This document shows, one piece after another, positions 1 through 11,303 of a stretch of DNA of 64,000 nt (its first letter is position 1; the number at the start of each line of letters is the position of its first letter). Source of the stretch: Inonotus obliquus (Eukaryota; Basidiomycota; Agaricomycetes; Hymenochaetales; Hymenochaetaceae); the NCBI GenBank assembly GCA_032164295.1, contig JAJHTX010000002.1, positions 2,046,001 to 2,110,000 of the forward strand. Reading direction: 5' to 3'. The notes beneath the pieces are model-generated. The model ran no database searches. It worked only from the letters and a program-made list of their open reading frames with translations, and was not told where the DNA came from. A program made the translations under genes and the position numbers.

Positions 1-877
1 GCAGAAATGCAGGCTGAGAGCAGGGCAACGGTGGCAGGGAAGAAGCGAAGTAGGAGACCAAAGGAGTGCGACGGGCGGAGTTTATCGGAGTCGAAAACTC
101 TATCTGAGGAGGTTGCCCGATCGAGATTTTAGTCGGTACGCAGACACATTTCCCACGCTCGATGATAACCGTCAAGGACCGGCACGGACCGGCATTCGGC
201 ACATGCACGGATCAGAACTTGCCGACCGGATATCATTGACAAACTGGGCTAATCAGTCTTATTTTACCTTACGCACTGTATAAACTTCTAATCATCGGGC
301 ATGTATGCACATTTGGGCGAGGTGCCGGCAAGTCCAACATCCTCGCCACGGATAAGGTCACGGCGGGCCGTGTGAGCCACTTGATGATGCGAAGACGAAG
401 CAAGGGGCCGTCTGTTCCAAAGTATAGGCGGACTGGACCTGGTCCTAGGCTCGTTTCGGAAGACCTACAATGACCGCCGATCATGTTGTGAGTATGGTAC
501 TTTGCATGAATTGTGACAGAAGATAAGGGAAAAGGAATAATACTTGTAGGACACTAGGTACCTGAAGAGGCAAGGTGTCCCAATATGATATTATTAAATC
601 AAATGATATGCTGACGTCAACCAAAGTGTATTCTATTTCCATGTCCGCTCAGATGCAATTCAAATATATTTTATTAAATATATACTCTCTATATTACAGC
701 CCATGTGAAGCTCATCTCATACCAGCCCTCCCTTTCTCCCCGTCTCCCTCCCGTCGTCCCCCTCCTCCCCATTCATTACCTCGCCTCACCTCTACTTGCT
801 ATCGTCTTGACAACACACTGTACACCGCAGGTCCTTCGACACACTCTCCTCCGACAGTCTGGTTCTCAATTCTTTCC
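1..877. other. Intergenic region and upstream region of the WOPR gene
   Basis: No convincing coding sequence was seen on either strand; the short open frames here show no domain or codon pattern worth calling. A strongly pyrimidine-rich stretch (about 725-775, runs of CCCT and TCCC on the plus strand) lies 100-150 bases before the chosen start codon of the WOPR gene and is typical of core promoters and 5' leaders in filamentous fungi. An AT-rich segment at about 585-690 precedes it. Confidence 0.5.
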
Positions 878-3280
878 ATGTACGCACAGCCGTACGCCCA
901 TACTCATATCGACTCTCAGCCGCAGCTCCAGTCCGGCGCTGTAGCTTCCTCGTCGCAACCTCAAGACGTGGACATGTCCCTTCCACAGCCCAAGCTGTTC
1001 CAGGACGGTTCTGCACCCGTTTTCCGCGCGTGTACTTCTGCAATGCAGCGCCCAACTCTTACCAACGTGCGCATCCGATCCACGCGTGACGCCAACCAGA
1101 TCTTTTATGCCGTCCTACGCAGTCTCCTTCCCATGACAGTCCGTCGCCTCGACGCTGAGGAACGGCGCGCAATAACGTCCGGGAATGTCTATGTTTGGGA
1201 GGAACGAGGCGCGACTTCCGAGGCAACGGGACTCGGTATTGAGCGCTGGTATGTGACTCCCTCTATTGCTGTGTTCACCATCAGCTTACCCTTTGTATGG
1301 CGTCTCTTAGGACTGATGGAATGCGCTGGAGTCCTAGTAGGGTCAGAGACGTACGCTGATTCGTCCCCCTATGTTCCCCTCAATGCCACTTACTCGCATT
1401 CTGTTCATCAGGAATTCTTGTTTTATCACCAGAAAGAACTGGATCCCGACGAGGTGGCTGACCTCCCCCCAACTCGATGGGCGCGCATGACTAGGTGTGT
1501 ATTCTCTGCCTCTTATTACATGTTGTTCCACTGTACTACATGTTCTGGTTATTTTATGCCTATTTGATATCTATGCACATTCTCAGACCTCTAATGCTCA
1601 CCTATTGCTGGCTTCTTTGCTAACTTGATTGCTTCTCACTAGGCCCAAAACTACTGGCGTCGATGGCTCATCATCGGATACTTCTCCAGATTCAATTCCT
1701 CATCAACGCGCGCTCAACGATCCAGAAAAGTTAATCAAACAGACGTACAGCGTCCTAGTCGCCCTTCCAGAAGATAGACAGCGCGGCGTTCTGCGTAAAT
1801 GGCACCTGAGTAAGCGAATAACGCAAACTTGTCATTACTTTGCTTTCTAGTGTCACTGACATTGCTCATGTTTGTTCTTTTCCCGCCTCGGATTTTTTTC
1901 ATGTGCAATTTTCCCCTGCACCACGCTACTCTCTTTCCCTCCCATCCTCTGGTAGCGGCATACTTTACTCAATCCACAGTCGATAAGCTACAAACAGTCG
2001 AGGAAGTGCTACCAAAGCCACATATAGTGGTACCCGAGGGTCTATTCCGAAGTGCTCGGGCGGGAAAAATTCGCCGCGACACAGCAGCCGGGAGACTACA
2101 GCATCAACAGCAGCAACGCCAGGTTACTTATTACGATCCAGATTCGCTGGATCCATCTCGAGCTACACCAGCATCTTATCCACCTTCTGCGAATATGCCG
2201 TCCTCGTCAACTTACAGCCCTTACGCAGCATCATACAGCCGTATGGCGCCACATCCTTATCACTATCCTCCCCTTCATCCACAGTACTCGGCATACGTCC
2301 AAAACGATGTGAACATGCACCGTGCACCTTTGCCAGTAGGACATCCTCCCGGTGGTCCGTATGCATTCGCTCCAGCCCTTCACCCGCCGCCGCCGCCACT
2401 TAGGCAGGGATCAGTCGATGGCCAAGACCGCGGAAGTGGTATTACATATACTCGGTCTCCTCGGGAATGGCACGGTCAACGTGAGCGCGAAGCGGAATCG
2501 ACAGAGCAGTCGCGGTGTGATCGCGGTTCAGAGTCTGAGCGGGTGTCGCCACAGAGACTCCCGCAAGTCCTCCCCAATACGTATGATCCGACGCTTGACC
2601 ACAGTCCCTCTGCCCTCATGCAGATGCGTTCTCCATCATATGCGCATCCTTATGTCAATGCGTCGCAGAGCCATGTCGTCCGCTCGACCAGTACGAGTTC
2701 CAGTGGACTAAATGCAGCAGCATCCCAGGCAGCGTCAACGTCTGGATATTACTCTCCAGCAAAACCTATTAAACCGATCGACGTTACGCCTTCACGGCTT
2801 CATACTCAGTCGGTGGCGTCGCCCGTGAATGCGAGTCTACCGAGTGCGCGAGCAGTTATCGATGCTTCAAAAGAAGTGGATGATAGTTCTGGGTCTGGGA
2901 CAGAATTCAATCTGCAACGTGAACCAGCCATTGGCCCCACGCGCGGGACGCCGTCAAGTCCTTCTCCCAGGCACAAGCGTCTTCACCTACCTTCAGCTCG
3001 ACTAAGCGCATCACCACGGTCCTTACCCGGTACCAGACCGTCGGAACCTGCGGTGAGATTGCGCTCGGCTTCTGTCTCAGGCATCGCAGATCAGGGGTCA
3101 ACAAAGTCGTCTCCCATCGTGGGCAAACCTGGCCTCGAGGAAGAGACTCGCTCGCTCGTTCCGCTTCAGAACCTTGAGAACGCAGTGTTCCCGAGAAGAG
3201 ACCCGTCTGACGATGCACTTCTAAGGCGCTTTAGTGCGCTAAGAACGACAGCACGTACAAACTCCGCTAGAGAAGAGTGA
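878..3280 (+). CDS. WOPR-domain (Gti1/Pac2 family) transcription regulator
   Basis: Predicted fungal WOPR DNA-binding regulator, the family of Wor1, Ryp1, Gti1 and Pac2 that controls morphological and developmental switching. Five exons join cleanly: 878-1248, 1311-1350, 1412-1494, 1643-1809 and 1956-3280, giving 661 residues. The first WOPR block (about residues 55-165) shows RPTLTNVRIRST, then LPMTVRRLDAEERR, VYVWEERGA and GIERWTDGMRWSPSRVRDEF across the first three exons. The second block (about residues 190-250) contains DPEKLIKQTYSV, RKWHLTAYFT and the LPKPHIVVPEG end. The remaining 400 residues are low complexity, rich in Ser, Pro, Tyr and His, as is usual in this family. I chose the ATG at 878 because the frame upstream of it (from 575) encodes promoter-like pyrimidine-rich sequence rather than protein. 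The family is known to act in the nucleus; the target genes cannot be read here. Confidence 0.93.
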
Positions 3281-4412
3281 TCAACTGACCAACATTCTAC
3301 TTTGTCTTCATCTTTGCTGGACCTACTCAACATCCAGTCCGTTCTTACCGCATTCTCTTTATTTCTATCCCTGTGATATAACGGCTCTTTCAACCCACCT
3401 AACCGCTATGTTTCTGTACTTGCTCATCCTGTCCAATTAAGCGACATTTTTGTCATCCACCTCAAAGAACCCACTTCCCTCCTCTCTCCCTCTTGCAATC
3501 TACCTCTCGTTCACTTTCGTCTTTACTCTGCATCACGTCTTTAACCATCATCCCGCTTTACACACACACCTGCACCCTTCTCGCGCACGCAAAGGTCATC
3601 TATAGCTGTTATTCACGAAGTCATCCACAGCCATCTTCTTATTGCTCTTTTCCGCTATTATTTTCTCTTTTTGCAAGCTTTCTTCACTCGCATAGCACCT
3701 CACCCTTCCTTCCCTTCATGTCGCACTTGCTCTATCGCTACCACCTGTTTTGCAGCACGTCGTTCAATGATCTACTATTCTTTCGTGTCGGAATCCCAAT
3801 CCGATTCGGCAACGACGCGTTCACTCTTCATGCTACGGTTCATGCCATGCCATGCTATGATATGTTACTTTTCCGCCACCGAGTACTCATGGATACTATC
3901 AGAGTTTCCTCTCGTCTTTGTCTGTCGTTTCTCGACGGGTCTTCAGCAGTAGTACGCTTTGGGTTTTTTGTCCATTCGACTCATCCAGAAGGCATTATTA
4001 ACAGAACCCCTTTCATATCTTTCATATCGGGCAAACTGTCTACATTTTCCGGTGCATTAGGCTTCCATCATAGTAACAGTAGTACTAGTGCTCGTATTCT
4101 CACTTTATCAGCTACGCCTGCTTGCAAGCATTAGCATTGCCAAATTACAATTTGACTCTGGTTTATCACATTTGATTACTCGTGCTACAAAGCGACATTT
4201 GTTTAATTGGGAGTCATCTGCTCTACGGCATGCTACAGGATAGTTAATACGTGCTTCATCGGGAAAGAAGGATGGAATGGTAGGAAAGGAGAGCAAGTCG
4301 ATTTGGTCATGAATCTCCGGAGCTGAGTGAGAAAAACCTCCGAAAATCATGGTCCGCGGAGTACTGGCAAGGCTCATAAGCTTCGCAGCAACAGACGCCG
4401 CAGCGTGCCTGC
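3281..4412. other. Long non-coding stretch after the WOPR gene
   Basis: About 1.1 kb between the WOPR stop and the end of the opposite-strand dehydrogenase. The plus strand is pyrimidine-rich for several hundred bases (3450-3760), which keeps a 213-codon frame open at 3493-4134, but its translation is Ser/Leu/Phe/His-rich without domain or splice structure, so I read it as untranslated. It could be a long 3' UTR or a separate non-coding transcript. The two genes are convergent here. Confidence 0.5.
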
Positions 4413-5956
4413 TCAGGGCTTGATGGCGATCTTCAATGCGCCACGGCTACTCATCTTGTCTAGCGCTTGTTGGTATTCCTCAAGCTTGAACACGTCCGTT
4501 ACCATCCCAGTTGTGCGAATCTTCCCACTGTCGAGATATGCAACTGCGCGAGGGAAGCAGAAAGTTTGCGAGAAAGAGCCGATAATCTTATTTAACGAGA
4601 ACAGCGCGGTGCCAGCGTCAACGATGACAGACGTATTAGCGCGCACAATTAAGGGCAGAAAGGAGGTCATCTTACCCTAATCTCGTCTCCGAATATCTTG
4701 CTCGGAGGCCAATGCACAAGCGCCTTGTTTTCGTAAACGCCATAAATCATGAGTGTTCCGCCGCGACGAACATAGTTGATGCTTTCATTCGCAAGTTTCT
4801 CCACCCCGGTAGCCTCGACGACGACGTCAAATCCATAGGGGTTATCCTTCTTCAGCTGCTCCCACTGAGGACCAGGATTCGCGCGGTCAAGTTCGATGTA
4901 TTCATCACCACATTCAAGCTTCTTTGCAATGTCCATCTTGACACCCTTGTTCGCCGCAATTACGACACGGAAGGCACCGTTAAGCTTGAGTAGCTGTGCA
5001 AGGATAAGGCCGGTCGGTCCTGCTCCGAGAACAAGTACTTCAATGCCAACTGGTGGTGCAAGCTTGTCAAGCCCATGGAGGGCACATGCGGCTGGTTCAA
5101 GAAGAGTAGCGTCCTCATCTGACAGGTTCTTAATTTTGTATAACTTGTTCTGCGGACTAGAGGAGGAGAACAGTAAGATGCGTAGTAGCTCTGATCGGCA
5201 CATGAGCCACCCACTATTTGATGTATTCGGCAAATCCACCATCTTGTGTGACACCACGCGCGTTGAAGTTCTCGCACATGAGCGATTGTCCGCGGCGGCA
5301 GAAGAAGCATTTGTCACACTAAATACCGGACATAAAGCGATAGTCACGCCTCCTGTCAGTGATTGGGTTGCAAATAAAGGCAATTAAGCGTACAGTGCTG
5401 CCGACGTCAGCTACGCAACGATCACCAACGTCAAAGTCTTTTACATTTGAGCCGAACTCGACGACCTTTCCGATTGCCTCGTGACCGGGTATAAGCTAGC
5501 AGGAACGATTAATGAAGTCAGACGGTGTTTGCTTCTTGATCAGTTGAGTACCAGAAGACGCCGCCCGCTCAGTCAAGGGAGATAAAGTGTCACTCCGTGG
5601 ACATGTGAGAGGACTGCGGCAGCAAGGGGGCGGGTACCACTCATCTACACATTTATAGCTACTCACCGGGAATTTTGAGATGAATTCTCCGTCGTGAATA
5701 TGCGCGTCAGTCCCGCACACGCCACAAACCGTCACTGACAAGTTTCGAGATCGGTTTAAAGAGTCATAGAGACGCGATTGGCAGAGGACGCACCTTTAAG
5801 CAGGACTTCATCGGGACCGACCTCCGGAATAGGGAGCTGCTTTATCTCAAAGTTCTGAGGCTATAGACAGGGCGCGGAGAATTGCAGTCAATGAGTGGCA
5901 CGCGTTGTCCATAGTACGACCCAAGAACATACAGCATGGTAATAAAGCGCTCTCAT
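4413..5956 (-). CDS. Zinc-dependent medium-chain dehydrogenase (polyol/arabinitol dehydrogenase-like)
   Basis: Predicted cytosolic NAD(P)-dependent alcohol/polyol dehydrogenase of the MDR family, resembling fungal sorbitol and D-arabinitol dehydrogenases. Seven exons (minus strand, 5956-5933, 5860-5794, 5734-5667, 5495-5394, 5318-5215, 5156-4676, 4586-4413) total 340 codons with the stop, the normal MDR length. The first exon is only 24 bases and encodes MRALYYHA. Catalytic zinc ligands are visible in [10 protein letters not shown] and [12 protein letters not shown]; the structural zinc loop is [15 protein letters not shown]. The Rossmann nucleotide loop is [15 protein letters not shown] (about residues 150-165). 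The C-terminus, ending [14 protein letters not shown], is typical of the polyol branch. Substrate is inference from family resemblance. It is divergent from Sec5 across about 700 bases. Confidence 0.9.
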
Positions 5957-6658
5957 TGTTCCGGATGGCATGGCGGGCGTATTGGACGTGGAAAACGATC
6001 GGAAGGGAGTACGACGGACAAGGCAAGTGAAGGGGAGTGGCACTAATGTATGCACTGTACTGTTGACAATATTTAACAGGGACTACACGTGATGTCATTT
6101 TGGCCACGTGCCTTCGGGCCGAGTGGCTTCCCCGCTGGCCGCGCTCGGCATTTGGACCCCATTTGAGATAAGAAATTCAAGACTCCACAGAACCATATGA
6201 TTAGAATAATAATCGATGGATCAATCGGGATACAGAGACTTGAATAGCAGACTACTAGTCCTTACCCAGCGATTTCAGTGCTCCGTCCATCGACAAAACA
6301 GCATGAAGAAATTGAAGCTCCACTTTCTGCCTCTAAATCTTATTACTCACCGCTTCCAGTTTTTCCAGAGGTACAGTTCGCGGCATGAGCAACTTGTCCT
6401 ACGATGATTGGTGTACAAATATGGAGCAACTATAAGTTACTGAGTTCGGGAGGATTGTCGGTGAAGGGTCCCAGGTCCAGGATTTTCAATTTTTGTACTG
6501 CTAGTGCACGTGAGCGACTTCTCAAACCAGTCACGTGGTAAACAGGTCTCTATGCAAGAGCAGAAAGCAGACATCAGACATTAATATTCTCCCTTCATAT
6601 CCCTGTGTACTACCAAAGGAGGAGGAGAACAAGTCCGCATCAGATCCACAAATAAACC
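5957..6658. promoter_or_regulatory. Divergent intergenic region between dehydrogenase and SEC5
   Basis: About 700 bases separate the two divergent start codons, so both core promoters must lie here. No coding signal was seen. I see no well-placed TATA box that I would commit to for either gene; the region holds several CACGTG-like E-box cores (for example around 6086, 6107 and 6510), noted only as sequence. Confidence 0.45.
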
Positions 6659-9600
6659 ATGCCTCGAAAGTCGGGATTCGTCACCGATGAAGCGGCTTTG
6701 CTGGCCAAATACCGCATCTCCACCCTCACTCCAACGTAGGCGATACACCATATCTCCCGGTACCTCTGAGTAGTAATTAACAATCACAGACAATGGGAGG
6801 AAGTCGACCACGAGCTTGCAGGACCTGTAGCAGGCTCGCTGGGCTCTGGCCCGAGTGCCAGTATGCTGGAGGAGGATCCTTTGGGTTTAGGTCGCAGAAT
6901 AGAGTGCGTCCACAGATTGTTCCTTATGGACTTGACGTATTTCTCACATTCCCTCTCCAGCCTATCGGATATGGATATGAATACCAGTATGTTGCAACCC
7001 ATGCTTTATCCATATGAATGTTACTCATAGATAATGTCCCTCAGAGGCTCAAATACTTCTCTCTTCAAAATCATTTGATCCGAAGACGTTTCTCTCCATT
7101 GTCCATCCAAATGCAACATACCAGGACCTTGCAGCCGGAATACAGCACTTGCGCTCAAACTTAGACGCGCGTTCAGAAGCCATCCGTGTGCTGGTGGAAG
7201 ACAACTTTGATCGCTTCGTTGCTGTAAAGGCCTCAACGGACGGTACGCTGTTTGAAAACGATCATCTAGATACCACCCATTGACAAGCAACTCCGCGGCT
7301 TGTAGCCATCTATGCCGAAATGCGGGAAGGGCTACTTGCAGACTCCACCGACTTTGCTACGAAGACGGTGAGGGAGCAGCTCAAGGGTAAGGATGCCAGT
7401 TGTATAATCCTTCCTCCGGTCTAAGAACATTTCTCCGAAGCGACCGCACAAAAGGCGGACCAAGTCTTTCTCCCTGTACTGGAGAACGCGTCAAAAGCTC
7501 AGAAGCTACGATCAACGCTTGGGGTATTTGAGCGCTCCAAGTTTTTCTTCAATCTTCCGGGTTCACTCATGGAGTCCATTGAAGCGGTAACCCTCTCACC
7601 TCTTTCCGTTTGTTACGTATCTGATGTTCATCAGGGAAAGTATGAAGCAACACTCCGAGACTACAAGAAGGGCAAGTTTCTATTGGAGTCGCGTCCGCAA
7701 CAACTACTTCCAGAGTCGTCGCGCTCCAAGGATACCAATACCTCCGGAGCGACATCGTCCAATATCGGAGCGCAACAGAGGCGCATTCTTGAAAAAGTAT
7801 GGGGAGCCGTAGAACGGGTCATGGGGGAAATGAAGAACAGGCTGTTTACTCAGCTCAGGGAACCTTCACGTCCTGTGGATGAGCAGGAGAAGACTATAGA
7901 GTAAGCAGAACCAATTTCTTCTTATGAGCATTGCTAGATGAAAAGTATCGCACAGGATTTTGCTTGAACTAAGCACCACAGATGATCCGACTTGGGTGTA
8001 CTTCGATACACAACACAAGCACGTCATGGATCAACTGAATGAAGTCTTCAAGACTGCGTTGTCACGCGTTGACGGTAAGTTGCAGTTACGAGCCTTTCAA
8101 GTTTCATGCTGAGTAAAGACCTCGCAAAGATGCCAAACGGAAGGTCGAACCAGAATCGTTAGATGCGCCTGCCTTGATTCTTGCTGTAGTTCCGCAACTT
8201 CGTGCAGGAATCACGTCTATTGATACGAAGCAGCCCGAAACCGTCATTGGTAAGGATTGGTCCAATGTTTTGACAAGCTATTTTCTCATTTTTCTGCTTC
8301 CACAGCCCAAGCAACTGGACACGAGATATGGCAGGCAATTCTAGATATGGTCAAAAGTGTATCAGAAGCAATGCTCTCGTCCCTTCCTAATTTCTGGAGA
8401 ATCGCAAAAGGTTATATGGAGGGGAAATATAAAAAGGTAGGTCTTTTATCCAGAGTCATGCCCTGATCATCCATTAAGCATATCGCACTTTTGCCTTCTA
8501 GATCTCCGACAAAGGCGCACGACGTAGCCCAACTCAATGCCGCTCAATGGCGTCCGACGTCATTCGCCTGTACATTTCACTCATCTCTCAGTTCTTCACT
8601 CTTTCGGACATGGCTGTATCTCCCGACAAAGCTGACAATGCAGCTGGTGGTGTGCTTATACCATTCCCTTCATTTGTTCCGCAACGAGCACATTCGCTAA
8701 CGACTGCGTATTACCTGACGAAAGTCCTGGCGGAAATCCAGGACTGCGTGAATGAGGTAACTGCCATGGACATATCATCGGACGTCAACTCAGGGATGAG
8801 AGGTCTCATTGAGAGCGCCCGTTGGCGCTTTGAGGGTGCACTGACGAATGTTTGGTTGAGAGGCGCGTTCTATATAATTTTCGCTTCGGTCTACCTTGCT
8901 GACTCAATCCCCTTTCCCAATAGATTCTGCTCTTTTCCACCACCTTGAGACCTGGACACCTGATCCGTCACACGAGTCTACGACTCAGTACCTGAACCAG
9001 ATGCAAACGTTCCAGCGTCACCTCACAACAGAAGCTTTCAAGATTGCCGGAGGGGTTGACCTCACTACATCCGCTACCAAGCCTGTGCGACAACATCGGG
9101 TACCTGCGAACTTCATTACGAGGATCACGAAGTCATTCCTAGATTCGTTATATGCCTTCCTGGATGGACTCGTATTGTTGGCGTCGGATGATGCGGAGTT
9201 TAGGAAACCATTGGCACCGACTGAAGTGCTACCAGGAAGTCGCGCCGATACGATAGATCTTGCTAACGCGGTGAGTATTCGTGGTCGTCCTGTCAGGCGA
9301 AATTTTTTTGATAGTTACGGCTTGACAGGAAACGAGGCTGTTACTTGTCGTTTCTAACTTCGGCTACTTGAAGGAATACCTTATTCCAAACATGATCGGT
9401 CAACTTGAACGCGCGTTCGGGACGAAAGTAGACACAGATAGGATGGTGTGTCATTCAATCATAGCTAAGGGAATGACGATTCTGACCTTGCCTTCCTCGT
9501 GTGAAGACACTAACACAGGTCGTCCAAGAACTCGACCATAGCCTATTCGACACATACGTAAAACCGAAAGCCTCAGCCATCACAACCATAGTCCAAAAAG

Positions 9601-10395
9601 GAGTACTCGATCCTGATATGGACTGGTACGATTCGCCACGGCCAGCTGGTGAGTTTCATGACCTCCAGGTAGTCCCTTGCACGCGCTCATTGGGTATTCA
9701 TTTGTTGCTTACGCCAGAAATCCGTCCATACATGTTTGAGGTCTTGATGTACCTAGTTCACGTTCACGAGCACGTCGCAAGCGTGTCCAGATCACTTCTA
9801 GAGCGTACTTTGAACGCACTTGTTGAGGAAGTTGCTGAAGAAGCACTTCGTTGTTTCCGCCAGGTGAAGAAGTTTGGTATGGGCGGCATGCTAAGGGTGC
9901 GTTCATTCTCGCGGCTTATACTTACCGCTTCCATGCTGATACCCGCTGCATTGCGTTGTGCTTCTGCATTCAATGTCTTGACAGGCGACGCTTGAGATCG
10001 AGTTCTTCCACCAGACTGCCTCCCGATTCGTCACACCAGCCGCGGAGAAGAAGCTTTCGGATGTGTACAACAAGATATCCCAAGCGTACGTCCGTCGACC
10101 AGGAGATGATATGAAGAGCCAATTGGAAGGCGTGAAGAAGACGCTAGCAGACACACGCCGTGCAACGCAAATTGAATTCTTATGCTTCCGGAAGGAAAAG
10201 GATAAGTCAGCCAGAGCAGCAGCGAATCAGGGTCACACTTCGAATTCTGCCAGTTCAACGATGCCGAACGCAGAGGACGCAGCATCAGCTTCCGGGATGG
10301 GCCGCGATGAAGGTCGGGACCGACGTCGCCGGCAAGGACCTGGAGCCACTAAGCCCGCCGATGTGCCTATCAGGTCTACGGATGCTCGCTTTTGA
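6659..10395 (+). CDS. SEC5: Exocyst complex component Sec5
   Basis: Predicted subunit of the octameric exocyst, which tethers secretory vesicles to the plasma membrane at sites of polarised growth. The gene has many short introns. Exons read [18 protein letters not shown], then [14 protein letters not shown], a tiny exon encoding about LSDMDMNT, and then the Sec5 N-terminal core: [54 protein letters not shown] and [16 protein letters not shown]. Later exons carry [38 protein letters not shown], the helical C-terminal part with [20 protein letters not shown], and end with [20 protein letters not shown] and a short charged tail. The frame before the core is only restored if the intron ends at the CAG near 7043, which fixes the splice. 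The start has an A at -3 and no upstream in-frame alternative. The coding part stays in frame throughout, so the gene looks intact. Confidence 0.92.
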
Positions 10396-11303
10396 CCGAT
10401 TTGACGGAGTACATATGGTGTTTTCCCCACGATCCTCGCATTTTTCTCAGCCAGGCGATACCTCACCGAGAAAACTTCACCGAATGTTGCAGACCCAGCA
10501 GGTCAGTTTATCGATAGCTAACACCGATGCACCTCCGAGTCTTCTTTTTCTTCTCCATGTCAGTCCAGAGCGTTGCATCAGTACTGAACTGGTCAAAGAC
10601 GTCTTTTGAATTGGGCTAGTCCTGTGTCTTCCTTCCCTCGTGTATCAGTCTTCTCCCGCGGTATTTATTCGCGAAGAAAATGCATCATATGGGTACTGGG
10701 GTTTCACGGGAGACTACTGTATGCAAAATGTCTTGGCTATATTTTCCAGCGGATTGCTTTGAATCAATGCCTCCTTTGCCTGGCTTTTGACTCTTAGAAG
10801 GTGCGATCACCGTGGCACAAGGCATTTCCGATCTCAGAAGTTTCATTGACGCACATATTCGAGCTCCTAACCAGAGACGTCAAACAAAATCTAACGATGC
10901 AGGCGATTCTGACTGCGGTCTGGAAATATTGATTCTGCTTTTCGCTGCGCCTTGTTATTTCATCGAGATTAGGGTCTGGTAGAGGCCACCTTTCCCCAAC
11001 ATTCGGGCCAGAGTCCGAGGCTACCGTGTTTGCGAATGGCTTGGATAACTCTGACTGTCCTCCGTCTCCGTCTTTGTGGCTCAGCATCTCATAATCTGAT
11101 GGCGTGAATTGGAAGCCTAGGAACACTCCTTACCATATGTATATGAATATTTGGTCGGAGTAGTGGACGGAGTAGTGGACGGAATGGAAAAGAGTCGCTG
11201 ATTTCGTCCAACATTCTGTCCAACAATTTTTCCGACACGGGAAGAAAAGAAATAAAGCACGTTCAGGACAGGGGAAAGACTGTGGTTCTGTATACCAACG
11301 GCC
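10396..11303. other. Intergenic region between SEC5 and the first FAD oxidase
   Basis: About 0.9 kb with no supportable gene. It holds the 3' region of SEC5 and the promoter of the FAD oxidase. At 11152-11181 there is a short tandem repeat of a 12-base unit (GACGGAGTAGTG-like, two and a half copies). The open frames on the minus strand from 10794 to 11569 run antisense into the FAD oxidase and are not considered genes. Confidence 0.45.

Noticed and set aside
3493..4134. A 213-codon open frame downstream of the WOPR gene
   Set aside because: Composition is that of translated pyrimidine-rich DNA; no domain, no splice structure and no paralogue.
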